Assembly (NCBI GenBank): GCA_028571685.1
Contig: CM053141.1
Location: 131,840,833-131,904,832, forward strand
Source of the DNA: Heterohyrax brucei
Taxonomy: Eukaryota > Chordata > Mammalia > Hyracoidea > Procaviidae
Direction of reading: 5' to 3'
DNA: 64,000 nt
Numbering within the stretch: position 1 is the first letter of the stretch; every line of letters starts with the position of its first letter. The translations under genes were made by a program, and so were the position numbers. Under the pieces are notes generated by a model, which searched no databases, had not been told where the DNA came from, and was given only the letters and a program-made list of their open reading frames with translations. Of this stretch, positions 9,813 through 24,800 are shown in pieces.

Positions 9813-12800
9813 GTATGTGTTAATGAAACATATAATTTGGGCATAATGTAACTAGGAATCATTTTCAAGGGAAAGATGGAGAAGGATTTTGTAGTTGTGG
9901 CAGGGAGGGGAGGGGATAGGTAGGAGGAGAGAGGTAGAAGACGTAAAGAAGAGAGAGATGGAGACAGAAAAGACAGAGGAAGAGAGACATGAAGAGATGG
10001 GTAGATACTATTCTTTCTGAGCTCCAGGCAGTCTGAGAGTTAAGGAAAGGTCCACCTGACCGTCTTTGCCTCTGCTGCTCAGATCCAGGGTTAGTCACAG
10101 CACGCCATTTTGGGTTACTCTATCACAGATCTAGTCACTGCTTAATAAAAGGCCAATTGTTCTCAAAACCAATTTCCTTTCATTTTTGCCTAAAGGCATT
10201 AGGGAAGTAAATGACGAGTTTTTCTAATAATACTCTCTTTTTTTCAAAGAAGAAAGCAGCGTGACAGAAACACTTAAAAAAAATGAGCACTGAACAGTTG
10301 ATTGGACAACGATGAGAGTATAAAATAACAATATATTTACTCAAGAGTAAAACTTATTGTTTTATCTCAGGCTGTAAATACAGGAATGAGGAAGGGTGGC
10401 TCTGGTGTGAAATGTAAGGGGAAAAAACAAACAAACAAACAAAATGATGTACACACATGAAAAAAACACTATTAAACTACCGTGGGTGAGTTGCGTAGGT
10501 GGGATCTGGCCCTTCTGGAAATAATGGGAACTGAGATAGTCCCAGTTACTAAGGAGATCACCAGTCAACAAGTAACTCCTGTGAGAGAGGACTAGTCCTC
10601 GGTGGTGGGAGCAGGGGCAAGGGACAGAATGGAGCCAACTCCAAGGTTCCAAGAGGTGGCTTATACTCTCAAAAACAAAAAAAAAACAAAAAAAAAACTG
10701 ATATTTCCAATAATCTGGGAAATATTCAGACTGGGGCATGAGAGAGGAGGCGTAGAGAGGTTCCCACCTCCCTTTTTTTAGTTTGCTAGAACTAACTTAT
10801 TCAGACAGAAAGCTGAAGGAGGGGAAAATTTGCAGCAGTATTCTCTCAAAACCCTAACATGCTTGGGAGAGGGGTAATGAGGGCTCATAGTATGGAGACA
10901 GACATAACTCCAGTGTAAAGTTATCATATGAAACCATCAGTCTGGCACTTGAAACACTTTCAATAAATTTAGGGCATATTCAGAATCTGTATTGTCAACT
11001 ATGAGACATATAAAACACAAACACCTGTTTACACATACAGTACACAAGTAAGTAGGAATGTGTTAATGACACAATCAAGAGCTTGCTGTGTACCAAGTTC
11101 AGTTCCTTCATTGAAGCATCACACCTCGATCAGTTAGAGAAAATTAAACTTTAGTCACTGGTTTACAAATAAAATCTAATTATTGTTTACCTAGCAATTC
11201 AAGGTACACGCGCAGTTCACTAGGGTCTTTTTATACCGGGAGGTAAATCACAAACTCAGATTGATAGAGGTTTGTCATCATTAACATGCAACTTTCAAAG
11301 TCACCCTGGGCTGTGAAAATTCCAGTAACCCAGAAAGGGAAAGAGCAAGGAAGGCTACAAAGGTTTTAATTATTGCACGTGGAAGTGGCTTATGTCACTG
11401 GTATTCATTTTCCACTTGTAAAATTGTACTCTCCTGATTAAAACCAAGTAGAAACGAGGCTAATAAAGATAATCCGGCAGTACCCAGGTGGAAGGAAGAC
11501 ATCCCTATTTGCAAAGAACACATATTATGCAAATCCAACCATTTGTGATAGATATTGACAATACAACACTCTTATAATTTTCAGTAAGTGAGGTAGGCTA
11601 TCCATGTGACTGAAGGACAGGACACAGGTATCACTAGATGTGTTACATAATAGACTCTTGTTGTTTGTTAAGGGGTGAATATATGCATATACGTATCAAA
11701 TATGAACCCCATCTCTATTATTTAATTTCTCAGAAAAATTTGCAACAGATGATGGGCAGCAGAGACACAAGGTGGTGACCCCAAGACGAGGCCAGGAAGC
11801 AAGAGGAGCTTCTGTCTTGTCTTCGGAACACTTCCCTGACATCTCATCTGAAGATAAGCTCACTAGTGCTGGTAAGGAAGGGCCACTACAGATGATCCAG
11901 AAGGGAAGATGGTGTCTAGGCACAGCCCAGAGCTGAACTGAATGGTTCTTCCAATCAGCTGATACATAGCTGCTCAGTCCAGGAAGAAACCCAAAGCAAT
12001 TGTGCACTATTTTCTCTAATAAAGCTTCAGTTCTTCATCAGTGGAAGTAATAAATGCCAAGAAGAAGGCTTCTGAGACACCTGGTTGGAAGCCCAAAGAG
12101 ATCAATGGAGAGCAGGCTTCTGTCTCAGGAAGTGGCAGGAGAGGGACTAGGAAGATGACAGCTTTGTCAGAGAAACAGGAGAAGAGTGTGTCAGTTTTAA
12201 CCAGGAGCAGGCGTTGTTATATTATCAGGAAGGTGTGAAATCACCAACAGCTTGAAGTCCACAGGTGGGAGGATCCACAGGAACAAAAGCCCCTGGAAAG
12301 CTAAGAATTGTTTTTGTTTTGCCTTTAGACGTCTCTGCACATAACTCCACATGCATATTATACTAATGTAAATCAGGGGAACGGTAGTATGAGGAAGGGG
12401 CATGGATGGAATGTGGAGCACATGCTCAAGCTCAGGCTCCCACAGTGTCACATGTTAGGGAAATCTTACTTGTAATTGCAGTCTCTTAGATTTATAATAC
12501 CTTACGGATTTTCTCTAAAGTTGGGCAACTGTTAAGTGCTCGGCTTCTACTCAAAAGTCAGTGTTTAGAACCTTTGAAGCCATTCCTTGAGAGAAAAGAT
12601 CTGGTGCTATGTCCCATAAAGATTATGGTCTAGGAAGCCCTCTGGGGCAGTTTTACTCTGTCCTGTAGGGTTACTGTGAGTTGTCATCCACTAGAAGGAA
12701 TGCAACAAGAAGCCCGTCTTAGAATCCCTTATCTGTAAAGATGAGGACCAAAGGTATGTGTGTCCTGTAGTAGAAGCAAGAAACATTTTTGTTAGCCAAA

Positions 12801-15800
12801 AGAAGGTCAAGAGAAGCCTGCCCAGAGTTTAGCCATTTATGCCTAGAAATTAGCTCCAAAACACTGAATTCTAACCTGGAAGAGAGTGAGGCCAGAAAGT
12901 ATATTTAAAAATGCTATTTGGTTTAATGCATTAGAATGCAAGTCAAGGGAAAAATTAGCAAAGATAAACAGATAGAGCTAGATATGAAAAGAAAAACAGA
13001 CTGAGAGTGAATAGGAAGGAGGAAGGGAAAGATGCAAGAAAGAAGGAAGGGAAGGTGGGTGTAGGGAACACTTGTGAATTATAGTGACAAGGCATTAAAC
13101 TTCTTTGGAGTGCAAAAAGCCTAAATATTAGATCTAAGATACTTTGGGCTGCTATATCATCGGGCTTTGAGTAAAAATAGTGATTAACTATAAGGAATTC
13201 TTGCCTATTTTTAGTAGTAGACTGACTATGCATAGTTGTTTCCAGATGCTTTACCTGTAACGAAATAGGCCATAGGTTAACTCAGAATGAGTTATTATTT
13301 ATTATTAATTTTTGTGAGATCACAATAGCAGGTGCCTGGCTGACATGGTAGTGTGGTTAATTTGATAAGATGTAAATTATAAAGCTCAGGGATTTGGATA
13401 TCATGTATACTGACAGCACTTGAACTTCAACCAGATTTGTTTTATGATCTCTCATTAAAATATACATATACACATCAAAGATGTTTAGGAAAAGTGATTC
13501 AATTCTGGGAATATACATGTTTCTATATTAGAACCTAGTTACTCCTCAGAATGTATCATAGACTGCCAAAAAAACCAAAAAGATCTGTTCCATAAGAGAT
13601 ACAACCAGAGCGCTCCTTGGAAGCAAAGATGGCAAGACTGAATCTTACATGAATCCCTGGAGAAGGGCATCATACTTGGTAAAGCAGAAGGTCAAAGAAA
13701 GGAGGAAGACCCCCAACAGGATGGGCTGGCACAGTGGCTGCAAAAAAGGGCATAAAACGATTGTGGGCGTGGAGCAGGACCAAGCAGTGTTTCACTCTGC
13801 TGTGCACAGGTTGCTATGAGTCAGAACCGACCAACAGCACCTAACAACAACAAAAATTCCTTAAGCAATTGAAGGGTCTTTACACAAATACCATTTCTGA
13901 AACTCTCAGGTGCTAACTATCAAGAATGAATAGTATTTTATTAAATGATTGCAACCTATATTGATAGCATAATGGCTATTTCTTGAATCTGTACTATGTG
14001 GGCACCTTAGCATCAGTTTGTTTTTTTCTTTTGGAAAAAGAAACAACATGCAGTGAAACAACACTAAATTATTTTTAAAAAGAGTCAGGACTCTTTGGAA
14101 TGGTATTAAAAACACAAGGGAGGAGTAAACTAATCTAAGCCAGTAGAATATAACCCTGTAAACACCATCCTGGCCCATGTGCTTAACAGTGAGAGAAGTC
14201 CAACTGGAACGACGAGCACTCAGGAAGGAGGGGACCCAGGGTCCGTAATAGATGACGTCAGAATGATGCAACAAAGAAGGAGCCAACGCACACAGACTTT
14301 CTTCAAGTTCAGGCCAAAGTGTTTATTACAGGGCTTTCACATAGGCAAGACGCGATGAGCCGAGTAGAGGACTTTTGAGAAGATCTATTCCACTCTAACA
14401 ATCATTTATCTGTATTTATTTTTTGTATTTATGTATTTACCTGTGTTCATTTTATAAAACTCATGTTTCAAAGACCATTCTATCACCCTTCTCTTCACTT
14501 TCTTCCCTCTATGTCACACAGTTTTCTCCTATCCCTTTATGTCCTCAGGCCATTATTTGCTTGTGCTTCTCAAGTTTATACTGTCATGTTCCCCTTCCCT
14601 CACAGAATTATTCCCATGCTCAATAGCTTTGCATCATATGCCACATATTCTCTTGCATCATATACCACCATTCATACAGACACACAACATTGACTTCCTT
14701 GTAACTTACATTTCTATATGCATATTACACGAAGACATCACAGTCTCCTGTTCTGTTTCCCTTCTTCTCAACCTTCTTCATTCCCAACATCTTTATATAT
14801 TTGTATGTTTTCATGGCCCCAAGACCATCTTCCTTTCGTGTTCTCACTATTTTAAAGCTATTTTTGTGTCACTAATTTTAGCATACTTATAGTCCTAGAA
14901 TCTCATATACATACCACACCATACAAACAACATAAGATTTACACATTTTTAAACTATACATATATACATAAAATCCATATGGCTACAACAGTTGATATAG
15001 TCTAAAAACATAACACTTAAGTCCAGGGACAAAATGTAGAGACACTGATATATAACACTTAAGCAGTTCCTCATGTTAACAAACATTTACCACTCTTACT
15101 TTCTACACATGGAAGAGTCACAATTACCACAGATGCTAACTCACATATCATCCCCAATTTCAACAGTAAATTCACCAACACATACTCAGTTAATGTAAAC
15201 ACAGATGAGGTATGTCACTTCCATGTAATGCTGCACCATCCCTCATGTCCAGAACATTCTAGTGGAATGAAAACCAAATAAAGAAATATCACGAACAATG
15301 GAGGGGGAAGTCTGGTTAAAAAGACTGCAAAAAATGTATAAGGGGAGAAAGCCATAATGAGTGCCTAGAAATTTTGTCTCTTTACCAACCAACCTGCTGA
15401 TTTATTTGAGCTTGCAAATCAGTTGGAATCTGATGTCCTTAAGAGGAAATGTATGTACAGAATTAAAAAGGTGCCTGATGAGCAGTACACACCATGGTGG
15501 TTTGGAGGGAAGATCCAAACTCAGGGGCTATTGGAAAAAAGAGGAGATTGGAAGAAGTCTATCCCATGAGTTGTTCTAATGAAAAATGGTGAAATTTAAG
15601 ATGATGTTGCCTCTCTGAGAAAACATGTATTCAGCGGTATGTGAGTGGCAGAACGGAGCTGACTCCAGCGTTCAAACTGTTCTCTGATCAGATCTTTCCA
15701 GAAACATAAACTGGAGCCTGGAACAAAGTCTGCAAAGTGAGACCTTTTAAAACAGGCAACAAAAAAATTCCTGGTGAGGGAGAGATGAAGTAAAGCCAGA

Positions 15801-18800
15801 AGCTTCCCTGCCAATGTACTTGAAGGAAGCCCATGAGCCCTGGTAACTTGCCAGGGCTGGCGGGCAGAGCAGGTTCCACGAAGTGAACACAGGGCTTGCG
15901 GGGATGGGGGAAGTCCTGGAGGAGGATCCAAGAGGGAAGCTCTGACCCAAAACAGGAGGAAGGTGAGGTGATTCAGCTGTGAACCACCCAGCCACATAGC
16001 TCTTGGCTTCATGCAGTTTTTTCTTCTCTTCGCCTTGTTCTACACAGAGGAAAAATTCATCAGTGGACTGGTCACAATGAAAAGCACATGAGCAACTCTC
16101 AGCTGTCTCACTCTGTTGCACATAGAGGTCGCTATGAGTCTGAATAGAGTTGATGGCACCTAACAAAAACAGTAAAACAAAAAAAAACAAACTCACAAAC
16201 CTTTGAATTGATTTCAACTCATAGAGACCCTACAGGACAGAGGAGAAGTGCCCAATAGAGTTTTTAGCATTTACTAAATTAAAAAGAAAAAAATTAGATA
16301 AGCGAATGGTTTAAATACAGAAAGAAAAAAAATCCTCCATTTTCCTATAATCCAATTATCACATAACCTGGTCCTTGGAACGTAACCACACGTGTGAGAA
16401 GTAGCGATACTGGCTATTTTCCAATCTACACCTATAAACCAACACACACCTCGCAAACAGCTTACATGTGTTTATAAGTTAAATAATAATACTAACAAGT
16501 CATGCAATTTACTGTTTTCTATGAGACAAGCATGGATCTAAGCCTGTCAGATACTGCCATGTTTGCATCCTTTGAGAGAGCTCACTAATGCAATTGCCCT
16601 AGACACATGAAGGGATTTCCTTTATTTAATCTAAGTCATCTATCCAGTGCAAGACATAAAGATTGAAGGTAGTGATACAGTTTCTACTAGATAAAAAAAA
16701 GCAGTCTCAGCAATGGATTGTAGCAGTCCTGTTGACTTGGGAACCCTGGCTGAGTTCTTGGTATTCTCAGAGTTAAAGAACAGAGAACCTTGTTGAAGCC
16801 TAGTGGTTATTTGCATCGTAATAGCCCCGAGGATGTGCTGAGGACCACTAAGGCAGTGATCTGGTGAGGGACAGCTTCCCCACCAATTTGTCCTTGTTAA
16901 ATTTATGAATTTGGTTCTGAGTAATCACCAACTGATTTTCTGCAAACTAAGAAAAGTAGAATTTCAGAGACATTCCAAAGAGCTGAACCATGAAGCAGAA
17001 AAAAAAAGAGAAAATATCTGGATAACATAGACTTCCAAGAAACTGCCAAAACGTCAAAAAGTGTATTTTCATGAATCGTATCATTTGGGTATACTGTAAT
17101 TAGGAACTGTTTTCTAAGGAAGGAGAGAGAGAATCTGTAGTTGCAGCTGGGAATGGAGACAATGGGTAGGAAAGAAGTAGAAAGAGATAAAAGAGGCACA
17201 GGCACAGAGAGAGAAGCAGTGAAAACCAGGGGGATGCTGGTCTCCCTGAGTGCCCAGGCTGTTTGATACAGCTAAGGAAAGGTCCACCTGAGCGTGTCAT
17301 TGTCCGTATTGCTCAGATCTGTGTTAGTTATATCCAGTCGGTTTAGGTTATCACAGACATAGTGATTCCTTAGTCAAAGACTGATTTTTCTCGTAATACC
17401 AATTTCCTTTTATCTCTGCCTAAAGACAGTGGGGAAGTAAATGTTGTTAGAATGTTTCTAATAATACATTCTCCTTTTAAAGAAGAAGAACATGTGGTTC
17501 GTTGAAGTGACAGAAAAATTGAAAACTAAAGATGAACACGGAACAGTTCATTACACAAAGATGAGAGTATAAAATAACAATATATCTACTTAAGAATAAA
17601 AGTTATTGTTTTATCTCAGACCATAAATATGCGAACGGGAAAAAGGTGGCTCTTACATGAAATGTAAGGTCAAAAAAAGAAAAAAAAGAAATAATATACA
17701 CACATTAAAAAAAAAAAAAAAACCACTACTAAACTACTGTAGGTGAATTGTGGAGGTGGAATCTGACCTTTCTGGAAACACTGGGAACTAAGATAGTCCC
17801 AGTTACTAAGGAGGTTAGCAGTAAACAAGTTAACTCCTATGGCAGAGGACCACTGCTCAGTGGTGAGAGGTGGGGGTAGGGGACAGAACAGAGCCAACTG
17901 CAAAGTTGTAAGCAGTGGCTTATACTCTTGAAACCGGTATTTCCAACAACTGGTGGGTGTGGGAGCTTCAACATATTCAGACTGGGACCTGAGGGAAGAA
18001 GTCTAGAGAGCTTTTTATTGGATTCATGGAACTAATTATTTCAGAAAAGAAGTGCGTGGGAAGGAAAAATTTGCAAGAGTTTTCTTCTTTCCAAACTCTG
18101 ATGTACTTGGGAGAGGGCAATGAGAGATAGTGGTGTTGATATAGGTGTAACTCAAGTGAAAAGTAATGGTGTGAAAACCTCAGTCTGGTAACTGAAACAC
18201 TTTCAATGAATGCAGTGCATATTCAGAATTCTTATTGTCAACTATGAGAAATACAAAACACAAAGACTTGTTTATACATATTGTACACAAACAAATACTA
18301 ACGTGTAATAAAATCAACAGTTTGCTATGTACCAAGTTCAAGTCCTTGGTTCTCAATAAAATGTCATACCTCTACTAGTTACAGAAAACTAAGCTTTAGT
18401 AACTACCACACAAACAAATATTACAAAGTCATACTTATGTTTAACATGACATAATTAACATGTGTACAACTGAAAATACATTAGTCCATTTACATCTTAT
18501 GTTTCATAAGTAAACAAAAATATCTGACACACACATACAAAGCCAAAGTACTCACAACAATTACAGCTCTCGTTTCAGCAATTGGTCATGTGGCCATAAC
18601 TAATATTTAGAACTCTCTTCTAAAACCCATTTTGTACTCAAGAAGCACCTTAGCTGCTCTGCTCACATTGCCAGCAGCTCCTGCTCTCTTGTTTTTGGCT
18701 TCTGCTTCCTGGACCTGAACTAGCTGAGGAAAACACCTTTATTAGTTACAGAAAACTAAGATTTAGTAACTATTATACAACAAATCTATTTTTTGCTTAG

Positions 18801-21800
18801 CTAACAATTCAAGGTATATGTGTAGGTCACTAGGGTCTTTGTTCTCCAGTAGGTAATTCATGAATTCAGGCTGACAGAGATTTTGTCATCATTAACATGT
18901 AGCTTTCAAAATTCCCCTGGCCTGTTAATATTTCAGGAATCCAGAAAGATAAAGAGTAAGAAAGACTACCAATGTTTTTATTATTGCCCCTATGAGTGGC
19001 TTACATCACTTCCATTCATTCTTGATTGCAATAAAACACAATCATGTGATCAGAACCAAGTATAAAACAGGCTAATAAAGATAACCTAACAGGATGAGGT
19101 AGAAAGATACCTGTATTTACAAGAACACATATTGTACAAATCCAGCCATCTATGACAGATGTTGACAATATAATACACTTCTTTTTTGATAATAGACACC
19201 AAGGTATTCTGTCCACATGGCTGAAGGACAGGACACATAGGGTCACTGGATGTGCTACATAATAGAATCTTGGTTTTGTTAATGGGTAAAAATATACACA
19301 GAAACACCAAATATGAACCACATCTCTGTTCTGTAATTTCTCAGGAAAGTTTAAAAAAGATGATGTGCAGCATACACCAGACGTGGTGGCCCCACCACAA
19401 TGCCAGAAAGCAGGAGCTGCTTCCAATTCCTCTTCAGAATACTTCACTTGCGTCTCATCTATAAACAAGCTTGTTGGTGCTGGTAAGGAAGGGCTGTCGT
19501 AGATGACCCAGATGGGGAGATAGTATCTAGGCATCGGCCAGGGATGAGCTGAATGGTTCTTCCAAGTAGCTGAAATATGGCTGCTCAGTCCAGACGGAAA
19601 CCCAAAAACTCTTCTCCACTTTCTCTAATAAATGTTCAGTTTCTCATCAGTGGAAGTAGTACATTACTGTGAGAAAGCTTCTGAGACATTCTCCTTGCGG
19701 GGAAGCCCAAGGAGATCAGTGGAAAGCAGGGTTCAGTTTCAGGAAATGGCAGGAGAGGGAGTAGGAAGATGAGAGCTTTGTCAGGGAACCCTGAGAAGAT
19801 CATCAGTACGAATCAGGAGAAGGGTATGTTAACATTATCAGGAAGGTGTGAAATCACTAACAGTTTGAAGTCCAGCAGCGGGAGGATTCACGGGAGTCCC
19901 AGTCTCTGAAGAGGAAAGACACTGTCTCTGCCATTTATAGTAGAGTTCCTGTCTTTGCGCACAACTCTATATGCATACGACACTAAGGTAAATCAAGAGA
20001 ATAGTCAGAGTAGTGGTACAAGGAAAGGGCATGGACGGAGTCTGTAGCACACACTTAAGCTCAGGCTCCCACAGTGTCACATGTCAGGGAAATCTTGCTT
20101 GTAACTGCAGTCTGTTCGATTTATAAGACTTTAAATGTTTTTTCAAAAGTCATGTAATTGTTAGTGCTCAGCTTTTATTCAAAAGTCAGGGTTTAGAATC
20201 CATGAACCATTCCTCAAGGAGAAGACTTGGTGATGTGTTCCATAAAGATTATCACTCAAGAAGCCCTATGGGGCAGCTTTACTCTGCCCCCTAGGGTTGC
20301 TATGAATTAGAAACCACTCAAAGGAACCCAACCAAAAGAAGCCCATCTAAGAATTCCTTACTTGTAAAGATGAAGATTTAGGGTACGAGTGCTCTACAGT
20401 AGAGGCAAGAAACATTTTGTTAGTCATAGGAAGGTCAAGAGAAGCCTGAAATCACAGAGTTCAGTCATTTTTTCCTAGAAATCAGCTCTCAAACAATGAA
20501 TAATAACCTGCAGGTAAGTGAAGCCAGAAAGCATACTGGAAAAGACTATCGGGTTAAATGCCTCAGAATGGATACAATGGAAAAATAAGCTAAAAATAGC
20601 AGAGATAGAGCTAATACTGAAAAGAGTGAGAGAAAGTGAAAGGGAAAGACGACAGAAAGATGGAAAAAAGTAAAAAGAATCCAGGAAAAAAGGAAGGGAA
20701 GGTGGGTATGGGGGAATACTTACGAGTTACAGTGACAAGTCTCTGAACTTATCAGGAGTGTAAAAAGATTAAATATTAGGTCTCAGGTACTTTAGTCTGT
20801 TAAAATGACTGGGCTTTGAGTAAAAATAGTGTTTAATTATAAATAATGCTTGTCTATTCTTGGTAATGACTGACTATTGATAATTAAGGTATTTCTGGTT
20901 GCTAAATCTATAATGAAGTAGGTCTTAAGGCCAATTCAGTTGTTTTTCCTTCGTTTTCTATGTGACATCACAAGAGCAAGTGCCTGGTTGACATGAAAGT
21001 TTGGACACTGTGATATGAAACACATTGTAAAGCCGAGGGATTTAGATATCATTCACATTGATAGCACTTGAACTTCAACCAGAGAGTTGTTTTATGATGT
21101 TATTAAACGCAACACTCCTGAAAAGATATATATATATCTAAAGGTATCTGGGATAAGTACATCAATTCTGGGAATATACACATTTCCTTACTAGGAAATA
21201 GTCATTCTTCAAGTAATAGAAGAAGAATCTTTAGACAAAGACCATTTATGAAAATTTCAGGTGCTAATTATCAAGATTGACTATTATTCTATTAACTGAA
21301 GATACAGCTTATTGATAGTGGCAATTTTTACTTTTGCTTCTGAAGAAAGAAATAACATACAGTGAAACAACACAAAATTATTTCTAAAAAGAGTTGGGGC
21401 TTCTTGGAATGATATTTAAAACTAAAGGGAAGGATAAGCTATTCTAAGCCAATAGAACAAAATCTTGTAGACACTGTCCTTGAGGAGGTTCTGACAGTGA
21501 AAGAAGTCTGGTTGAAATGATGAGTGGCCAGGAGGAGCTGGATTCAGGGTGCAGGACAGATGATGTCAGAATTATGCACTGGAGGAGAAACAATGGACTC
21601 AGAATTTGCTTTCAAAAATAGGCCAGTGATGTTCAGTAAAGGGCTTTCACGTAGATGAGAGGTGTGAGCACAGTACAGTACTTTTGAAAAGTGCCCTTCC
21701 ACCCTTATACTGTCATACATGTGTTTATCTCTGCTCACTTTACTGAAACCATGCTTCAAAGCTCATTCCACTACATTCTTCTTCACTTTCTTCCCTCTAT

Positions 21801-24800
21801 ACTGATTTGCACATTTTCTTCTATTACTTTACATCTTTATATAGTCATTTATTTATTTTCGTATTTACACTTTCATGTACTCTTTTCCTCACAGAATTAT
21901 TCCCATACTCAGTCCCTTGCTATCACACACCACGTATTCTCTTGTATCACAGAGCACCATGCATACAGATAAAGAAGTTTAACTTCCTTTTCTATGCTCA
22001 TATTACATGAAGACATCATATTCTCATATCCTGTTTTGCTTATCTTCTGCCTCTTCATTCCCAGCATCTTTCTATACTTGCATGTTTTATGGCACTGAGA
22101 TCATCCTACTTTTCACACTCTTTTGTAAAGCTGTGTTGTGTCACCAATGCTATAACACACTCATCATCTTACAATTTCATACAGGTAACATACCACACAC
22201 AAAATATAAGAATTACATGTAACATGTAACACAGAGTTCCCTACATTAACAAACACATTCCCAGTTCATAATCTCTACCCCTGGATATTCACAATTATCA
22301 CAGATGCTAACTCACATATCATCCCCAATTTCAGCAGAAAATACACCAACACATACTCACATAATTTAAACAAAGATAAAATATTTCACTTCCGCAGACT
22401 GCTGCATCATAGCTTACATCAAATATGTTCCAGTGAAATGAAAACCAAATAAAGAAACATGATCAATAGTGGAGGGAGGTGATCTGGTTAAAGAGATGGT
22501 AAAAATGTATAAAGGGACAAGGCCATAATGAGTTCCTGGAGATTTTATCTCCTTAGCAACCAACATGCTGGTTTATTCAAGCTTTCAAATCTGCTGGAAT
22601 GATGTCCTTACAAGGAAAGATAGACGTATACAGAAGAAAACCAATGGTGTATGAGCAGTGGGCACTGTGATGATTCAGAGGGATGATCCAGACACAGGGG
22701 CTATTGGAAGCAAAAGACACTGAGGAAGTCTATGTGATGTCTCAGCATTCAATGGCATGGTTGAAAATAAACCGATATTGCCCCGCGAGAGAACATATTG
22801 TCAGTGGTAAGTGAGTGGCAGGACATTGCAGCCTACAGAATTCAGACTATACAGGGAGTACCTGTTCCCAGAAGCACAGACTAGGGCCTGGGACAGAAGT
22901 CTGTAGAGTGAGACCTTTTAGAATAGGCAAGAAGAACATTTCTGATGAGAGACATATGATATAAAGACAGAAATTTCCTCTTCAACATACTGCTGCTCTG
23001 GGGAAATGATGAGCAGAAGAGTGGCAAAAGAGAAAATGTCTGCATGGAAAAACTCATGGACTGCATCCAATAGTGGTGGAAATTCAATTCAAGTTATAGG
23101 GGTATGAAATTGCACTTATTCTTAACTTATCAATAATCCCATTATCAAGTGTTTTCCATTTATAACAATTGTTCTAAAAAAACGAAAAATCTACTGTTCA
23201 ACTATTTTGCCAATTATTGAGGAAGTAAGCATGGGTGCAAGGGCGTGCAGCATCACTTCCTTAGAGGAGGCTGCAAGGACGTGCAGCCTCTTTGAAGCTA
23301 GACTGCACTGCTCCACACCACCGCGCTCTCTTGCTGGCAGGGGCTCGTGTCCAGCTGTCTTGTTAGATATGACCACCTGTGGCCATGGCTTCCTGAAGAT
23401 AGTTCAGATAGCACCAAGCAACCAGGTACCTGTTTGGGCTTCTTACACCCTATGAGGCCTGAGGCCCTGCAGCTTGAAGTTGTTCTGGGGTGATAAGGGG
23501 GAAACAAGTTAGAGAGGGTGTTTGGAAGGAGTGCATATCAGTTTACTGACACCCCAAAGTGTGCCTAACTGGGTGCATGACCAGGCTGCCAGTGCACTTG
23601 CAGGAAGCACTGAGCCTTGGTAACTTGTCAGGGCTGGAGGACAGAGTCGGTTCCAGTATCATGAATGCTGGGTTTGCAGGGACAGGAGTGAAGCCCTGGA
23701 GGAGGCCCTGTGAGGGAAGCTCCGACCCAGCACAGGAGGAAAGCAAAGTGATTAAGGCATGAGCCCTCCAGCCACAAAGCAATCAGCTTTGTCCAGCTTT
23801 GTCTTTTCCTAGCTTACTTCTACACAGAGAAATAATCCATAACTGGACTGATTACAGTGATGAGCACATCAGCAAATCTTAGCTGTTTCATTTTGTGATA
23901 TATGTGGTCACCATGAGTCAGAGCAACTTGATGGCACCTAACAACAGCAATAGTATTTTTTTAAACTGAACCCCCCCCCACAATGGACGGTTTGAAAATA
24001 GCGAAAAAACAAAAACAAAAATCCCAAACCTCTATTTTCCCATAATGCCAATTTTCACATAACAACCTGGTCTTTCAAACCCAACCATTTTGATAACTGA
24101 GGAAAGGGTGTATCAAATGTTCTCCAATCCACACCTATAAAGAAATACATACCCCAGAAACAACGTACATTTGTTCATAAGTTAAATAATACTAATAACA
24201 TGACATACCATTTACTATTCTGTATGATACCTAGCACGGTACTAAGTCTCTTGGATATTGTCATGTCCTCATCACTGAAGAGATACGAGTAATGCAGTTG
24301 CCCAAGACACACGAATAATGTCTGTTTTAGTCAGCTAGTGCCGCTCTAACAGAAATGCCACAGAGCGGATGGCTTTAACAAAGGAAGGTTTATTCATACA
24401 CAGCCTGGTAGGTTTCAAGTCCATATTCAGGGTGTCTGCTCCAGGAAAAGGTTTTCCCCTTGTCAGCTCTGCAGGAAAGTCTGGTATCGCATCATTCTTT
24501 GTCCAGGGAGCGTCTTGGCGCAGGAACCTCAGGTCTGAAGGACACGCCCTTCTCCCAGTGCTGCTTGCTTGATGGTATAAGGTTCCCAATTCTCTGCTTG
24601 CTGCTCCTTCCTTTTATCTCTTGCAGGCTAAAAGGATTAAGGGTGGGGCAAGCCATACTCCAGGGACACTCCCTTTACAGCAGAGCAGGGAAGTAATTCT
24701 CTGCAGGAATTTACAGCCCCACCCCAATCCTTTAACATACAGTTTAGGGAAACCACCAAATGGAGGACAGTCACAAGATACCGGGAATCATGTCCCAGCC

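Larger units (their letters stand above)
5085..12467 (+). repeat. Tandem unit copy 1 (FAM170A 5' exons)
   Basis: First of three head-to-tail copies. The left edge is 'acttgtgattgcagtct'; copies 2 and 3 begin at the equivalent 'acttgtaattgcagtct' and 'gcttgtaactgcagtct'. Landmarks occur in the same order in each copy: an AfroSINE-like repeat, a purine tract, FAM170A exon 1, a second purine tract, the 138-nt exon 2, and a terminal 'ctcaggctcccaca'. Copy 1 alone carries a mariner fold-back and the SINEs at 8044 and 8267, and it lacks about 0.5 kb present in copy 2 before 16030. Confidence 0.9.
12468..20096 (+). repeat. Tandem unit copy 2 (FAM170A 5' exons)
   Basis: Second head-to-tail copy, alignable with unit 1 and more closely with unit 3 around exon A. 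It carries a unit-specific RTE 3' end (13572-13853). It has a frame-broken exon 1 and an open exon 2. Confidence 0.9.

Noticed and set aside
15596-16217. Antisense frames of 138 and 156 codons
   Set aside because: The sequence is deleted in unit 1 and rearranged in unit 3, frames are not kept, and no domain or splice context is seen.
19016-19534. 172-codon antisense frame, with a shorter twin at 27676-28032
   Set aside because: Both mirror FAM170A cassettes A2/A3; the sense strand explains the openness and the twin is due to duplication.
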